Of a DNA stretch of 39,437 bases, positions 25,062 through 33,276 are shown piece by piece. The stretch comes from Solobacterium sp. (GTDB lineage Bacteria > Bacillota_I > Bacilli_A > Erysipelotrichales > Erysipelotrichaceae): the NCBI GenBank assembly GCA_017430925.1, contig JAFRMA010000042.1, positions 1-39,437 of the forward strand. Direction: 5' to 3'. Within the stretch, counting starts at the first letter, position 1. The number at the start of each line of letters is the position of its first letter. Position numbers and translations under genes: made by a program. The notes beneath the pieces are model-generated. The model did no database searches, was not told where the DNA came from, and worked only from the letters and a program-made list of their open reading frames with translations.

Positions 25062-25565
25062 ATGTTTCGTAGAACTATAGGTGCAGCATTGGCGGCAGCT
25101 GCCATTACCGTGGCTGCGTTGATAATCAAAGAATTGGATAAGGAAACCGAAGCCCCTGAAGAAGAGGACGATGACAGTGTTCACTTTGTCGATCTAGATG
25201 ACAATGAAGATGATGAGACCGAATATCCTGAGGAAGTCCGGGAGATTGCGGATGTCTATCCTTACCTGGAACCCTGGTTCATTTCTGAGCAGCTGAACAG
25301 AAACGATGTATTTAACCGTGAATATCCGGAAGATACTCTGATCACCATCACACATAAGGCGAAATTTGAGGATGCCGAAACCGCGGAAGAATACCTGAAG
25401 ATCGCTGTAGATAACGGATATAAGACCGAGAAACTGAGTGATGTGGAAAGCCTGATCATCAAGAAGATGTTTACAGCTGACGGAGTGATCCTCAGTGATA
25501 TCTACAATGTTGCGAATCAGGTCGCCTGCCTGAAAGGACAGTACGAAGGATATAAGATTGATTAA
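25062..25565 (+). CDS. Membrane-anchored acidic protein, possibly RraB-like domain
   Basis: A 167-residue protein. Residues 4-22 form a hydrophobic anchor, residues 27-60 are strongly acidic, and the C-terminal half holds a small domain with TLITITHKAKFEDAETAEEYLKIA and NGYKTEKL, recalling the RraB/DUF695 fold of RNase E inhibitors; this match is weak, and Firmicutes usually lack RNase E. A GAGGTAG site precedes ATG 25062; the upstream open frame to 24987 covers the promoter. It lies directly upstream of the pyr genes, separated by a 153-base leader with a terminator. Function unknown. Confidence 0.65.
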   Translation: MFRRTIGAALAAAAITVAALIIKELDKETEAPEEEDDDSVHFVDLDDNEDDETEYPEEVREIADVYPYLEPWFISEQLNRNDVFNREYPEDTLITITHKAKFEDAETAEEYLKIAVDNGYKTEKLSDVESLIIKKMFTADGVILSDIYNVANQVACLKGQYEGYKID

Positions 25566-25718
25566 TTATCCCGCAGGAAGAATTATTCATACGGTACGGG
25601 ATACTGTGAAATCGATCATCTTTGCGATCATTGTTGTACGGATCTGATCAGAACCTCCGCAGGAAGACTGCCGGAGGTTTTTTTAGAACAGAAGACACCA
25701 CGGAAAGAGAGAAGAACC
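25566..25718 (+). promoter_or_regulatory. pyr operon leader region
   Basis: This gap holds a 7-bp hairpin (TATCCCG 25567-25573 with CGGGATA 25597-25603) and, near its end, a terminator. The 11-base motif CCGCAGGAAGA occurs in both, at 25571-25581 and 25657-25667, each at the end of a 5' arm. I find no PyrR consensus box and no clear promoter. Only 33 bases remain after the T run before pyrK, so transcripts for pyrK must pass the terminator. Confidence 0.55.
25652..25685 (+). terminator. Terminator/attenuator immediately upstream of pyrK
   Basis: Stem AACCTCCG (25652-25659) with CGGAGGTT (25672-25679), extended by CAG/CTG with a bulged C, then a run of eight T. Its position and lack of a downstream promoter suggest attenuation of the pyr genes. 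Confidence 0.85.
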
Positions 25719-26453
25719 ATGGCAAAAGCAGAAATCATGACAGTTATAGAGAATACGCCGCTGACAAAGGATACCTATCGTCTGCGCCTGAAAAGTGATC
25801 AGCCGGTGCAGGTACGCTGCGGACAGTTCCTGAATCTCAAGATTCCCGGCAAAGCTCTGCGCAGACCGATCTCCGTCACTTCCTGGAAGGGTGATGAGAT
25901 CGAACTCACGTACAGAGTCGTGGGAGAAGGGACAAGAATCCTGACACAGTGCAGGGATACCCTGGATGTGATCAGCGAATGCGGCAACGGCTTTGACCTG
26001 ACAAAGTTTGACAAAGAGGTACTGCTGATCGGCGGCGGTATCGGTACGGCACCGCTGATTGCCTGCGCGGAAGAAGCGTTAAGACAGGGACTTCAGGTAA
26101 AGGTGGTCTTTGGCTATCAGAACCGGAGTCAGACGTTATTTCAGGAATTCTTCCGGGAGAAGGGAATCCACGTGGAGTATGTCTATGACGAAGACGGAGA
26201 GAATGTTGTGACCAGGATCCGTGATCTGGGACTGGAGAAGATGGATTTCCTGGCCTGCGGTCCGGTACGGATGATGCAGGCAGTAGATGCCGTCATGGAA
26301 GGGTATGGACAGTTCTCGCTGGAAACCAGGATGGGATGCGGATTCGGCGCATGTATGGGTTGTTCAGTGCGGTTAAAAGACCGTATGGCAAGAATATGCA
26401 AGGAAGGTCCGGTATTTGAAAAAGGAGAGATCGTATGGCAAAACTTACTGTAA
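25719..26453 (+). CDS. pyrK: Dihydroorotate dehydrogenase electron-transfer subunit
   Basis: A 244-residue PyrK. It carries an FAD-binding site (LRRPISVTSW), an NAD-binding GGGIGTAP near residue 106, and the [2Fe-2S] cysteines in RMGCGFGACMGCSVRL with a fourth Cys in ARICKEGPVF. PyrK passes electrons from dihydroorotate via the FMN subunit PyrD to NAD+. It overlaps pyrD by 19 bases, as usual for this pair, and the product forms an alpha2beta2 complex in the cytosol. Its ribosome site is a weak purine tract (GAGAGAAG). A terminator lies just before it, suggesting attenuation control. Confidence 0.95.
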   Translation: MAKAEIMTVIENTPLTKDTYRLRLKSDQPVQVRCGQFLNLKIPGKALRRPISVTSWKGDEIELTYRVVGEGTRILTQCRDTLDVISECGNGFDLTKFDKEVLLIGGGIGTAPLIACAEEALRQGLQVKVVFGYQNRSQTLFQEFFREKGIHVEYVYDEDGENVVTRIRDLGLEKMDFLACGPVRMMQAVDAVMEGYGQFSLETRMGCGFGACMGCSVRLKDRMARICKEGPVFEKGEIVWQNLL

Positions 26454-27349
26454 ATCTGTCCGGTATGGAAATGAAGAATCCGGTGATACCGGCAAGTGGT
26501 ACCTTCGGCTATGGTATGGATTATCTGGACTTCTATGACGCCAATATCCTGGGTAGTTTCTCCATCAAGGGGACCACTCTGGATCCGCGGGAAGGAAACC
26601 AGATTCCCCGGATCTGTGAGTATGATTACGGGATGCTGAATTCTGTCGGCCTGCAGAATCCCGGCGCGCACGAAGTTGCGGAGAAGTTCTTTCCGCAGAT
26701 GAAACAGGTCTTTGACGGACAGGTATTGGCCAATGTAAGCGGGTTTTCCGTGGAAGGTTATGCGGAATGCGCGCGTATTCTGGATCAGGAAGACGTTGTA
26801 GGTATCCTGGAACTGAATATCTCCTGCCCGAATGTGCACGGCGGCGGCGCAAGTTTCGGCACGGACGTCAATACTGCCTGTGAAGTACTTCGGGAAGTCA
26901 AAAAAGTAACGCGTAAACCGGTGTATGTCAAATGTACGCCCCAGTGCCCGGATCTGGTAAAGATGTGTGTCGCGCTGGAAGAAAACGGGGCAGATGGTCT
27001 GGTACTGCTGAATACCTTCCTGGGAATCCGTCTGGATATCCGTACAGGCAAACCGATCATGAAGAATGTTACCGGCGGAGTAAGCGGTCCGGGTATATTC
27101 CCCCAGGCATTGTACAAGGTATACCAGGTATATCCGCATGTACATATTCCAATCATCGGCTGTGGTGGAATCAGTAAAGCTTCCGATATTCTGGAAATGA
27201 TGTATGCCGGCGCTTCTGCCGTAGAGATCGGTACCCTGAACCTTACCGATCCCATGCGTATGCCGGAAATCATAGAAGAGTTGAATGAACTATGCGATAA
27301 TTTAGGTATCAAGGATATCAATGAAATCATCGGGAGGGCACATAGATGA
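26435..27349 (+). CDS. pyrD: Dihydroorotate dehydrogenase, class 1B catalytic subunit
   Basis: A 304-residue class 1B enzyme oxidising dihydroorotate to orotate with FMN. The catalytic Cys lies in NISCPNVHGGG near residue 131, and FMN contacts include ASGTFGYG, NSVGLQNPG, TGGVSGPG and IIGCGGI with EIGTLNL. The segment usually read VKLSPN is VKCTPQ here, a mild departure. A strong AAGGAGAG site lies within the end of pyrK. The stop overlaps pyrF by four bases (ATGA). Together with pyrK, pyrF and pyrE it covers the last steps to UMP; pyrB, pyrC and carAB are not in the window. Confidence 0.95.
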   Translation: MAKLTVNLSGMEMKNPVIPASGTFGYGMDYLDFYDANILGSFSIKGTTLDPREGNQIPRICEYDYGMLNSVGLQNPGAHEVAEKFFPQMKQVFDGQVLANVSGFSVEGYAECARILDQEDVVGILELNISCPNVHGGGASFGTDVNTACEVLREVKKVTRKPVYVKCTPQCPDLVKMCVALEENGADGLVLLNTFLGIRLDIRTGKPIMKNVTGGVSGPGIFPQALYKVYQVYPHVHIPIIGCGGISKASDILEMMYAGASAVEIGTLNLTDPMRMPEIIEELNELCDNLGIKDINEIIGRAHR

Positions 27350-28053
27350 AAGGTGAAGTAATCATTGCCTGTGATTTTCCAAACAGAGAAAAAACACTGG
27401 CTTTCCTGGATCAGTTCCAGGATAAAAAACCGTTTGTCAAAATCGGTATGGAACTGTTTTACGGCAGCGGTCCGCAGATCGTCAAGGAGATCAAGGACAG
27501 AGGTCATAAGATCTTTCTGGATCTGAAACTCCATGATATTCCCAATACAGTTTATAAAGCCATGAGTAATCTGGCAGAGATGGACGTGGATATGATCAAC
27601 GTTCACGCAGCCGGTACGATTGAAATGATGGCAGCTGCCCGCAGAGCATTGGATGAAAAGGGATCCAAGGCTGTTCTTCTGGCAGTCACACAGCTGACCA
27701 GCACCAGTGAACAGATGATGCATGAAGAGTTGTGGATCGATCACGCCATGGAAGAAACCGTCAGACACTACGCGAAAAACGCGCAGATTGCCGGATGTGA
27801 CGGCGTTGTATGTTCACCGTTGGAAGTCAGAAGTGTACTGGATGCCTGCGGGGAAGATTTCTATACCGTTACTCCCGGAATCCGTTTCGCAGATGATGCC
27901 AAGGGAGATCAGAAGAGAGTAACTACACCCGCAGATGCATGTCGTCTGGGTTCATCCTACATCGTTGTCGGACGGTCAATCACGGCAGCGGCTGATCCTG
28001 TGGAAGCGTATCTCAGGGCATCCCGGGAATTTGAAAGAGGTACTGAAGAATGA
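27346..28053 (+). CDS. pyrF: Orotidine 5'-phosphate decarboxylase
   Basis: A 235-residue TIM-barrel enzyme converting OMP to UMP. It shows IACDFPN at the start, the catalytic block FLDLKLHDIPNTV (Lys and Asp), NVHAAGT, and the phosphate-binding TPGIRF and VVGRSIT near the end. Length is typical of the bacterial enzyme. Start and stop overlap the neighbouring genes by four bases each (ATGA), giving translational coupling with pyrD and pyrE. Confidence 0.96.
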   Translation: MKGEVIIACDFPNREKTLAFLDQFQDKKPFVKIGMELFYGSGPQIVKEIKDRGHKIFLDLKLHDIPNTVYKAMSNLAEMDVDMINVHAAGTIEMMAAARRALDEKGSKAVLLAVTQLTSTSEQMMHEELWIDHAMEETVRHYAKNAQIAGCDGVVCSPLEVRSVLDACGEDFYTVTPGIRFADDAKGDQKRVTTPADACRLGSSYIVVGRSITAAADPVEAYLRASREFERGTEE

Positions 28054-28685
28054 AAAGAAAAATAGCGAAAGATCTTCTTGATGTCAAAGCGGTCTTCCTG
28101 AGACCGGATGATCCCTTTACCTGGGCAAGCGGCATCAAATCACCGATTTACTGTGACAATCGTCTGACCCTGTCCTATCCAAGAGTACGTGATGATGTGG
28201 AAAATGCTCTGGCAGCGATCATCCGTGAGAATTATCCGGACTGTGAAGCCGTGATGGGTACCAGTACCGCAGGTATTGCGCATGCGGCAATCGTAGCGAC
28301 AATTCTTGATCTGCCGATGGGTTATGTACGTTCCAGCGCGAAAGATCACGGCCGGAACAACCAGATTGAAGGAAGAGTCGAAAAGGGAATGAAAGTCGTT
28401 GTGGTCGAGGATCTGATTTCCACGGCCGGCAGTGTATGCGAGGTGGTGGAAGCACTGCGTGAGGTCGGCGCGGTGGTTCTCGGAATCGCTTCTATTTTCA
28501 CTTACGGGATGAAGAAAGCTGCGGCTCGTTTCCAGGAATATCAGGTGACCAATATTTCTGCTTCGGACTACGATACCCTGCTGGAAGTCGCTGCTGAAGA
28601 GAAGTATATTGACCCGGCAGTCATACCGAATCTGCTGGCTTTCCGTGATAATCCTTCGGATGAAAGCTGGATCGTAAAACAGTAA
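28050..28685 (+). CDS. pyrE: Orotate phosphoribosyltransferase
   Basis: A 211-residue enzyme joining orotate and PRPP to OMP. The PRPP-binding motif VVVVEDLISTAGSV is near residue 112-125; the flexible catalytic loop SSAKDHGRNNQIEG with Lys and the TSTAGIAHAA phosphate loop are present. The N-terminus has FTWASGIKSPIYCDNR, typical of the family. It overlaps pyrF by four bases and is followed 11 bases later by an unknown conserved gene in the same direction, so that gene is probably in the operon. Confidence 0.95.
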   Translation: MKRKIAKDLLDVKAVFLRPDDPFTWASGIKSPIYCDNRLTLSYPRVRDDVENALAAIIRENYPDCEAVMGTSTAGIAHAAIVATILDLPMGYVRSSAKDHGRNNQIEGRVEKGMKVVVVEDLISTAGSVCEVVEALREVGAVVLGIASIFTYGMKKAAARFQEYQVTNISASDYDTLLEVAAEEKYIDPAVIPNLLAFRDNPSDESWIVKQ

Positions 28686-28696
28686 CAGGAGTACAT

Positions 28697-29443
28697 ATGA
28701 AGAGTATACAGTTCGTGTTATCCCCGGCAGCCGGCAAGGTCCTGATTGCTAAGGGTCTTGCTTCGGACGAAAACATCCGTAAAGCAGTACAGGAAAATAC
28801 TGTATTGATCGTCAAAGGGACAACCAACGCATACCTTGCGGCAGAACTGCTGAAGATCATCGGTGAGGAATTCGATATGCATGGATTCTTCCGCGGTGTA
28901 GTCAAGGATCCGCAGGCAAAGCTGAATTATCCGATACAGGAAAAAGATATCGTTATCCGTCAGGGAAAACTATGTCCTGAGGACGATGTATACTCCATAA
29001 CGGAAGAACTTGGTGAAAACGATTATGCGTTCAAGGGAGCCAATGCGGTGGACCTGAAGACCGGAGAGGTTGGTATTCTGATTGGTAATCCTACCTCCGG
29101 TACAATGGTACCGCTGGTGGCTGCGGCAGTGGGACGCAGAGTAAAACTGATTCATCCGGTAGGCGTAGAGAAACGTGTGGAGGAATCCATACACTCTCTT
29201 GCCTGTCTGTGTAATAATACCGAGGGCACAGGTCTGCGCTTTTATCCTTCCGCAGGGCAGGCATACACGGAAATTGACGCATTAAAAGATCTCTTCGATG
29301 TAGAAGCGCATATTCTGTCAGCCGGCGGTGTGGGAGGATATGAAGGCTGTACGTATTTCCAGTGCACAGGAAAGGAAGAAGATTTGGAAAAATGCCAGGC
29401 ATTGATCCGGGAGATCCAGTCTGTGCCTGCGTACGAACTCTAA
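28697..29443 (+). CDS. Conserved protein of unknown function at the end of the pyr operon
   Basis: A 248-residue soluble protein that I cannot assign. It begins IQFVLSPAAGKVLIAKGLA, then shows VLIVKGTTNAYLAAELL, a central DYAFKGANAVDLKTGEVGIL with NPTSGTMVPLVAAAVGRRV, and a Gly-rich end ILSAGGVGGYEGCTYFQC. The repeated Gly-Thr and Gly-Gly turns suggest an alpha/beta ligand-binding fold, perhaps binding a nucleotide or phosphate. AGGAG lies nine bases before ATG. Being 11 bases behind pyrE with no terminator between, it should be co-transcribed, which hints at nucleotide metabolism. Its stop overlaps the convergent dehydrogenase gene by four bases. Confidence 0.75.
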   Translation: MKSIQFVLSPAAGKVLIAKGLASDENIRKAVQENTVLIVKGTTNAYLAAELLKIIGEEFDMHGFFRGVVKDPQAKLNYPIQEKDIVIRQGKLCPEDDVYSITEELGENDYAFKGANAVDLKTGEVGILIGNPTSGTMVPLVAAAVGRRVKLIHPVGVEKRVEESIHSLACLCNNTEGTGLRFYPSAGQAYTEIDALKDLFDVEAHILSAGGVGGYEGCTYFQCTGKEEDLEKCQALIREIQSVPAYEL

Positions 29444-30381
29444 TAACCCAGTTTCTTATCTACTACGTGTTCCATGGGTTCTCCCTTGGCGTAGTGAACC
29501 AGATTCTTGTGTATCACAGATAAAACACGGCCGTAATTATTTACAGAGAAATATTTGCCGGAAATATGCGGCGTGATATAGACATTGGGACAATTCCACA
29601 GAGGATGGTTCTTCGGTAGAGGTTCAGGATTGGTAACATCCAGAACAACACCGCGGAACCATTTTTCTTGTGCCAGTTTTACCAGATCATCCGTAACGAT
29701 TGCGGTGCCTCTGCCGATATTCAGCAAGATCGGTCCGGGTTTCATCTTGCGCATACGTTCTTCATTGAACAGTCCGATCGTTTCCGGTGTTTCCGGCAGA
29801 CTCAGCGCGACAACATCGCATTCCCCGATAATCGTATCGATCTCATCAGTTGTATATAATCCGGCTAGATAATCCGGTTTCTCATGTACTGTGCGCCGTA
29901 CACCGTAGCATTCCGCTCCCAGCGCATGCATACGCTGCAGGTAGGCAGAACCGATACTGCCCATACCTACAGATAATACCTTGATCTCTGAGACTAATTT
30001 GGCTTCGCCCAGTTTTTCCCATTCATGATATTTCTGGCGTTCCTGATAGTCCGGCATCAGCTGCAGGATCGATAATGTATTGGCAGTCAGGTATTCGGCA
30101 ATCGCCGGTCCGTAGGCTCCGTAAGCATTGGTTAACAGGACATTTTCCGGTAACCAGGTTGCCATGTTGGCACTGGCGCTGAATAATTGTACCCATTCCA
30201 GTTTCGGCATCTTTGCGGTATATTCCGGCAGCGGAATACCAATCAGGATCTCTCCTTCAGCCAGTACTTCTTCCGGAATCTCACGGAAATTTTTATAGTA
30301 ATGGAAGTGATAATCGTTTAGTTGTTTGAAATCGTTGATCAGGGATTCTTCGATGTGTCCGATAACAATGACATTTTTCAT
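29440..30381 (-). CDS. D-isomer-specific 2-hydroxyacid dehydrogenase
   Basis: A 313-residue NAD(P)-dependent dehydrogenase. The Rossmann motif GMGSIGSAYLQ lies near residue 140; the family signature with LLNIGRGTAIV follows, and catalytic Arg, Glu and His positions are suggested by LSLPETPET, NPEPLPKNHP and YITPHISGKYF. Relatives reduce 2-oxo acids such as glyoxylate, pyruvate or phosphoglycerate derivatives in the cytosol; exact substrate is unclear. The C-terminus resembles the GhrA/YoaD-like short-tail group. GAGGTACAG precedes ATG. It overlaps the convergent pyr-operon gene at its stop by four bases, with no terminator in the overlap. Confidence 0.9.
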   Translation of the reverse strand: MKNVIVIGHIEESLINDFKQLNDYHFHYYKNFREIPEEVLAEGEILIGIPLPEYTAKMPKLEWVQLFSASANMATWLPENVLLTNAYGAYGPAIAEYLTANTLSILQLMPDYQERQKYHEWEKLGEAKLVSEIKVLSVGMGSIGSAYLQRMHALGAECYGVRRTVHEKPDYLAGLYTTDEIDTIIGECDVVALSLPETPETIGLFNEERMRKMKPGPILLNIGRGTAIVTDDLVKLAQEKWFRGVVLDVTNPEPLPKNHPLWNCPNVYITPHISGKYFSVNNYGRVLSVIHKNLVHYAKGEPMEHVVDKKLGY

Positions 30382-30470
30382 AATCTGTACCTCAGAATAA
30401 GTATATATGATGAATTCAGCAGATAAAAATGATATATTTTAAAATAGTAGAAATCTGCGAGGTGGGATTT

Positions 30471-31286
30471 ATGCTTAAGAGTATTAAGTGGTCCAGTTTG
30501 TTTCTTTCCGTGGTTTATATCGTAGCGGGTGTATGTTCCTTCGTCTATCCCGAGCTTACGCATAACTATATGTGTGAAGCTGTCGGCGGTGCCTGCGTGG
30601 CTGCGGGATTGATTCACATCATCAGTTACTTTGTGATGAATATACGCAGAGCTTTATTTGAAAATGATTTTGTGGAAGGCTCGGTAATGATCCTTGTCGG
30701 TATTCTGATTGCCTGGCAGAGGAATGCCTTCCTTCAGCTGATTCCTTCGATTCTTGCGGTAGCGATCGTTGTCAGCGGTATTTCCAAGATCCAGGATGGT
30801 ATTGATTCCGCTCGTCTTGGTCATCCGAGAAGATGGCTGGAACTGATTCTGGCACTGGTTTGTATCGGTGTCGGTGTGGTGGTGCTGATGAATGTTATCC
30901 GTGATGAGAACCTGATGTTCAAGATCATTGCCGGAGGTCTGATCTTCTCCGGTCTTACGGATCTGTATTCTTCCATCTCGTTGTCCACGAAGATCCACGC
31001 GTTCTTCAAGGCAGAGAAAGAAGCGGAAGACGCTGCCAAGGCTGAAGAAGAGAGAAAGATTGCGGAACAACTGAAACCCAAAGAAGAACCTGTTCTTCCG
31101 GAAGAGGAAGAAGAAATATCTCTGGTGCTGCCTGACAATACACCGAAGCCCAGTGTGTTTGCGAATACGCTGATTGATCCGGAAGAGGAGAAACCGGAAG
31201 TGCCTGCAGCACCGGAAGCACCTCAGGAAACAGAAGTTCCTGCAGAAGAACCGGAAGTTGTGAAAGAAGAGGAAAAGAATGCATAA
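30471..31286 (+). CDS. HdeD-like (DUF308) membrane protein with acidic tail
   Basis: A 271-residue protein. Six membrane helices occupy about residues 8-175 in the HdeD/DUF308 arrangement (three hairpins; e.g. SLFLSVVYIVAGVCSF, GSVMILVGILIAWQ, IIAGGLIFSGLTDLYSS). The cytoplasmic tail from ~190 is highly charged: a Lys/Glu helix, then Glu/Pro-rich stretches. HdeD relatives are linked to acid or envelope stress, but the role here is unknown. GAGGTGGG lies five to six bases before ATG 30471; the open frame further upstream is not used. Its end overlaps lgt by eight bases, so they are co-translated. Confidence 0.8.
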   Translation: MLKSIKWSSLFLSVVYIVAGVCSFVYPELTHNYMCEAVGGACVAAGLIHIISYFVMNIRRALFENDFVEGSVMILVGILIAWQRNAFLQLIPSILAVAIVVSGISKIQDGIDSARLGHPRRWLELILALVCIGVGVVVLMNVIRDENLMFKIIAGGLIFSGLTDLYSSISLSTKIHAFFKAEKEAEDAAKAEEERKIAEQLKPKEEPVLPEEEEEISLVLPDNTPKPSVFANTLIDPEEEKPEVPAAPEAPQETEVPAEEPEVVKEEEKNA

Positions 31287-32031
31287 TGACTTGTTTACCA
31301 TCGGTCCGTTAACAATTCATGGTTACGGGCTGATGATTGCGATCGGGATCCTGGTTGGGATGGCCCTTGCGGATAAGCAGGCAAAGAAGTACGGACTGCG
31401 TCAGAATGATGTGGATAATATCGTCTATGTCGCTCTGGCTGCAGGATGGGCTTGCAGTAAACTGACCTATATTCTGGTGGAATTCAAGGCTTTCCTGGCA
31501 GACCCGGTATCTTTTATCAGTTCTTCAGGCTGGGTTGTCTACGGCGGTCTGATCGGCGGTATCCTCGGCGCGTATCTTTACTGCAGGGCAAAGAAACTGG
31601 ATTTCATGAGATACTTCAACCTGATCATCCCGCAGGTTGCGTTAGCCCAGGCATTCGGCAGAGTTGGTTGTTTCCTGGCAGGATGTTGTTACGGGATTGA
31701 GACAGATCTTCCCATCGGTGTAGTTTTCCCGCCGGAATCTCTGGCAATTCCGGGTGTGAAGTTATTGCCGACACAGTTATTCTCCGCGGCAGGGGACCTG
31801 TTGTTATATATTATCCTGTTACGGATATTTGAGAACGAAAAGACCAGGAACAGTACGGCTGCCTGTTATCTGATTTTTTACAGTATAGGCAGATTTCTGA
31901 TTGAATTCTTACGTGGAGATATTGCCAGAGGAAGTATCGGTATATTATCTACATCGCAGTTTATTGCATTATTTACTTGTGCGGCAGGAATACTTCTGTT
32001 TGTGACAACCCGTAAACAAAGGAGAGCATAA
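31279..32031 (+). CDS. lgt: Prolipoprotein diacylglyceryl transferase
   Basis: A 250-residue, seven-helix membrane enzyme that transfers diacylglycerol from phosphatidylglycerol to the lipobox Cys of prolipoproteins. The signature GRVGCFLAGCCYG is near residue 130, the N-terminal HGYGLMIAIG contains the conserved His-Gly, and VVYGGLIGG matches the family YGG motif. It starts inside the last eight bases of the HdeD-like gene and ends one base before the rpiB ATG. It would act on the lipoprotein encoded at 14180 among others. Confidence 0.95.
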   Translation: MHNDLFTIGPLTIHGYGLMIAIGILVGMALADKQAKKYGLRQNDVDNIVYVALAAGWACSKLTYILVEFKAFLADPVSFISSSGWVVYGGLIGGILGAYLYCRAKKLDFMRYFNLIIPQVALAQAFGRVGCFLAGCCYGIETDLPIGVVFPPESLAIPGVKLLPTQLFSAAGDLLLYIILLRIFENEKTRNSTAACYLIFYSIGRFLIEFLRGDIARGSIGILSTSQFIALFTCAAGILLFVTTRKQRRA

Positions 32032-32032
32032 C

Positions 32033-32479
32033 ATGAAAATAGGGATTGCCAACGATCATGCAGCAACAGAAATGAAGTTTGAAATTGTAAAGTATCTGGA
32101 AAGCAAAGGTTATGAAGTAGTAAATTTCGGTACAGACAGCAATGAGAGTACGGATTACGCAATCTGGGGTAAGAAGCTTGCGGATGCGGTAGTATCCGGT
32201 ACGGTGGACAGGGGTATTGCCATCTGCGGCACCGGTCTGGGTATCGGCATCACATGCAATAAGGTCAGAGGGATCCGCGCGGCAATCTGTTCGGAAAGCC
32301 TGAGCGCCAGATATTCACGTCTCCACAACAACTGTAATATCATCGCGTTTGGGGCGAGAATCATCGGTGTGGAAACCGCAAAGGAAATCGTCGATGAATT
32401 TCTGATCACGGAATTTGAAGGCGGCAGACATCAGCGCAGGGTAGACCAGATCAAAGCAGTTGAGGAACAAAACTTATAA
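32033..32479 (+). CDS. rpiB: RpiB/LacAB-family sugar-phosphate isomerase
   Basis: A 148-residue cytosolic isomerase. The motifs are ANDHAA near residue 6, the catalytic Cys in ICGTGLGIGI near residue 66, and HNNCNIIAFGARIIG near 100. Typical activity is ribose-5-phosphate to ribulose-5-phosphate; allose-6-phosphate or galactose-6-phosphate isomerases share the fold, so RpiB is the likeliest but not certain name. AAAGGAGAG lies seven bases before ATG, immediately after lgt. The next gene starts two bases after its stop. Confidence 0.9.
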   Translation: MKIGIANDHAATEMKFEIVKYLESKGYEVVNFGTDSNESTDYAIWGKKLADAVVSGTVDRGIAICGTGLGIGITCNKVRGIRAAICSESLSARYSRLHNNCNIIAFGARIIGVETAKEIVDEFLITEFEGGRHQRRVDQIKAVEEQNL

Positions 32480-32480
32480 A

Positions 32481-33227
32481 ATGAAACAGACCAGGAATCT
32501 TCTGATTACTATCGCAGCACTATTACTCGTCCTGTACTGGATGCCTCTGACGACAGTGAATATCACTACGGATCAGGGCACATGGCGGGTCCCTTTAGGC
32601 ATGCGTTATTCTTCATCAGGAGATCATACATACACATTCACCGGACCGCGCAGTACGTATTCCGTCGGAAAAGACGCAGAGAATGCGATTCATTCCTATC
32701 CGGAAATGCAGTGTTACGGGAACACCTACTACTATGATCAGGAACATGATGTTTCCTATACCGGACATAGCGAACAGGGACAGCTGATGACAGAACTGAC
32801 CTATCACTATGAGAACGGGAATACCTGCCTTGGCTGGACGGTAGATGATGAGATTGCCTGGCCGTTCGGTGATCTTCAGGATGTAGATGTCACAAAAGAA
32901 CAGGCAATGGAAAATGACTGGTTTGTGATTGAGGACGGTATTGCCCAGAACATGTGGATCTACAATGATTTCTCAAGAATGGTAAAACAGGGTGTACTGT
33001 GTTATCTGCGTACAATGATCATTGATGGTGCCGATGTGAAGTATATTGACATCCAGGTTCTGGAAGAGACAGGTTACCGTGTTCTGACCAAGGAGAACGG
33101 GAAGGTCAGTGAACAGACCTACCGCAGATTTTCCGATCAGGAAGAGAATGGCGTAAAAGAAGTCAACGTCTATCAGTACGGTACTGCGGACGAAGCCCCG
33201 GTTTTGTTATTTGAAGTCAAACAATAG
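32481..33227 (+). CDS. Membrane-anchored extracellular protein of unknown function
   Basis: A 248-residue protein I do not recognise. One hydrophobic segment near residues 5-21 (LLITIAALLLVLYWM) acts as an uncleaved anchor or signal; the rest is aromatic- and acid-rich (YTFTGPRSTYSVG, TYHYENGNTCLGWTVDDE, TMIIDGADVKYIDIQVLEE) and looks like an external beta-rich domain. ATG 32481 has GAGGA about 14 bases upstream, inside the end of rpiB, and TTG 32460 has no site. It lies between rpiB and the Opp-type transporter; the gap to the permease is only 49 bases. A link to transport is possible but unproven. Confidence 0.7.
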   Translation: MKQTRNLLITIAALLLVLYWMPLTTVNITTDQGTWRVPLGMRYSSSGDHTYTFTGPRSTYSVGKDAENAIHSYPEMQCYGNTYYYDQEHDVSYTGHSEQGQLMTELTYHYENGNTCLGWTVDDEIAWPFGDLQDVDVTKEQAMENDWFVIEDGIAQNMWIYNDFSRMVKQGVLCYLRTMIIDGADVKYIDIQVLEETGYRVLTKENGKVSEQTYRRFSDQEENGVKEVNVYQYGTADEAPVLLFEVKQ

Positions 33228-33276
33228 TGATATATTCCGGAACAGACAACCGGTATGATTAAACCAGGAAACCGAT

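Noticed and set aside
25566..25718. Possible classic PyrR-binding loop in the pyr leader
   Set aside because: I searched for the known AGNCC...GNGAGG-type box and found none, so the attenuator is not assigned to PyrR.
26183..27768. Two minus-strand frames of about 320 codons opposite pyrK, pyrD and pyrF
   Set aside because: Both are shadows of confidently identified pyr genes and show no family features.
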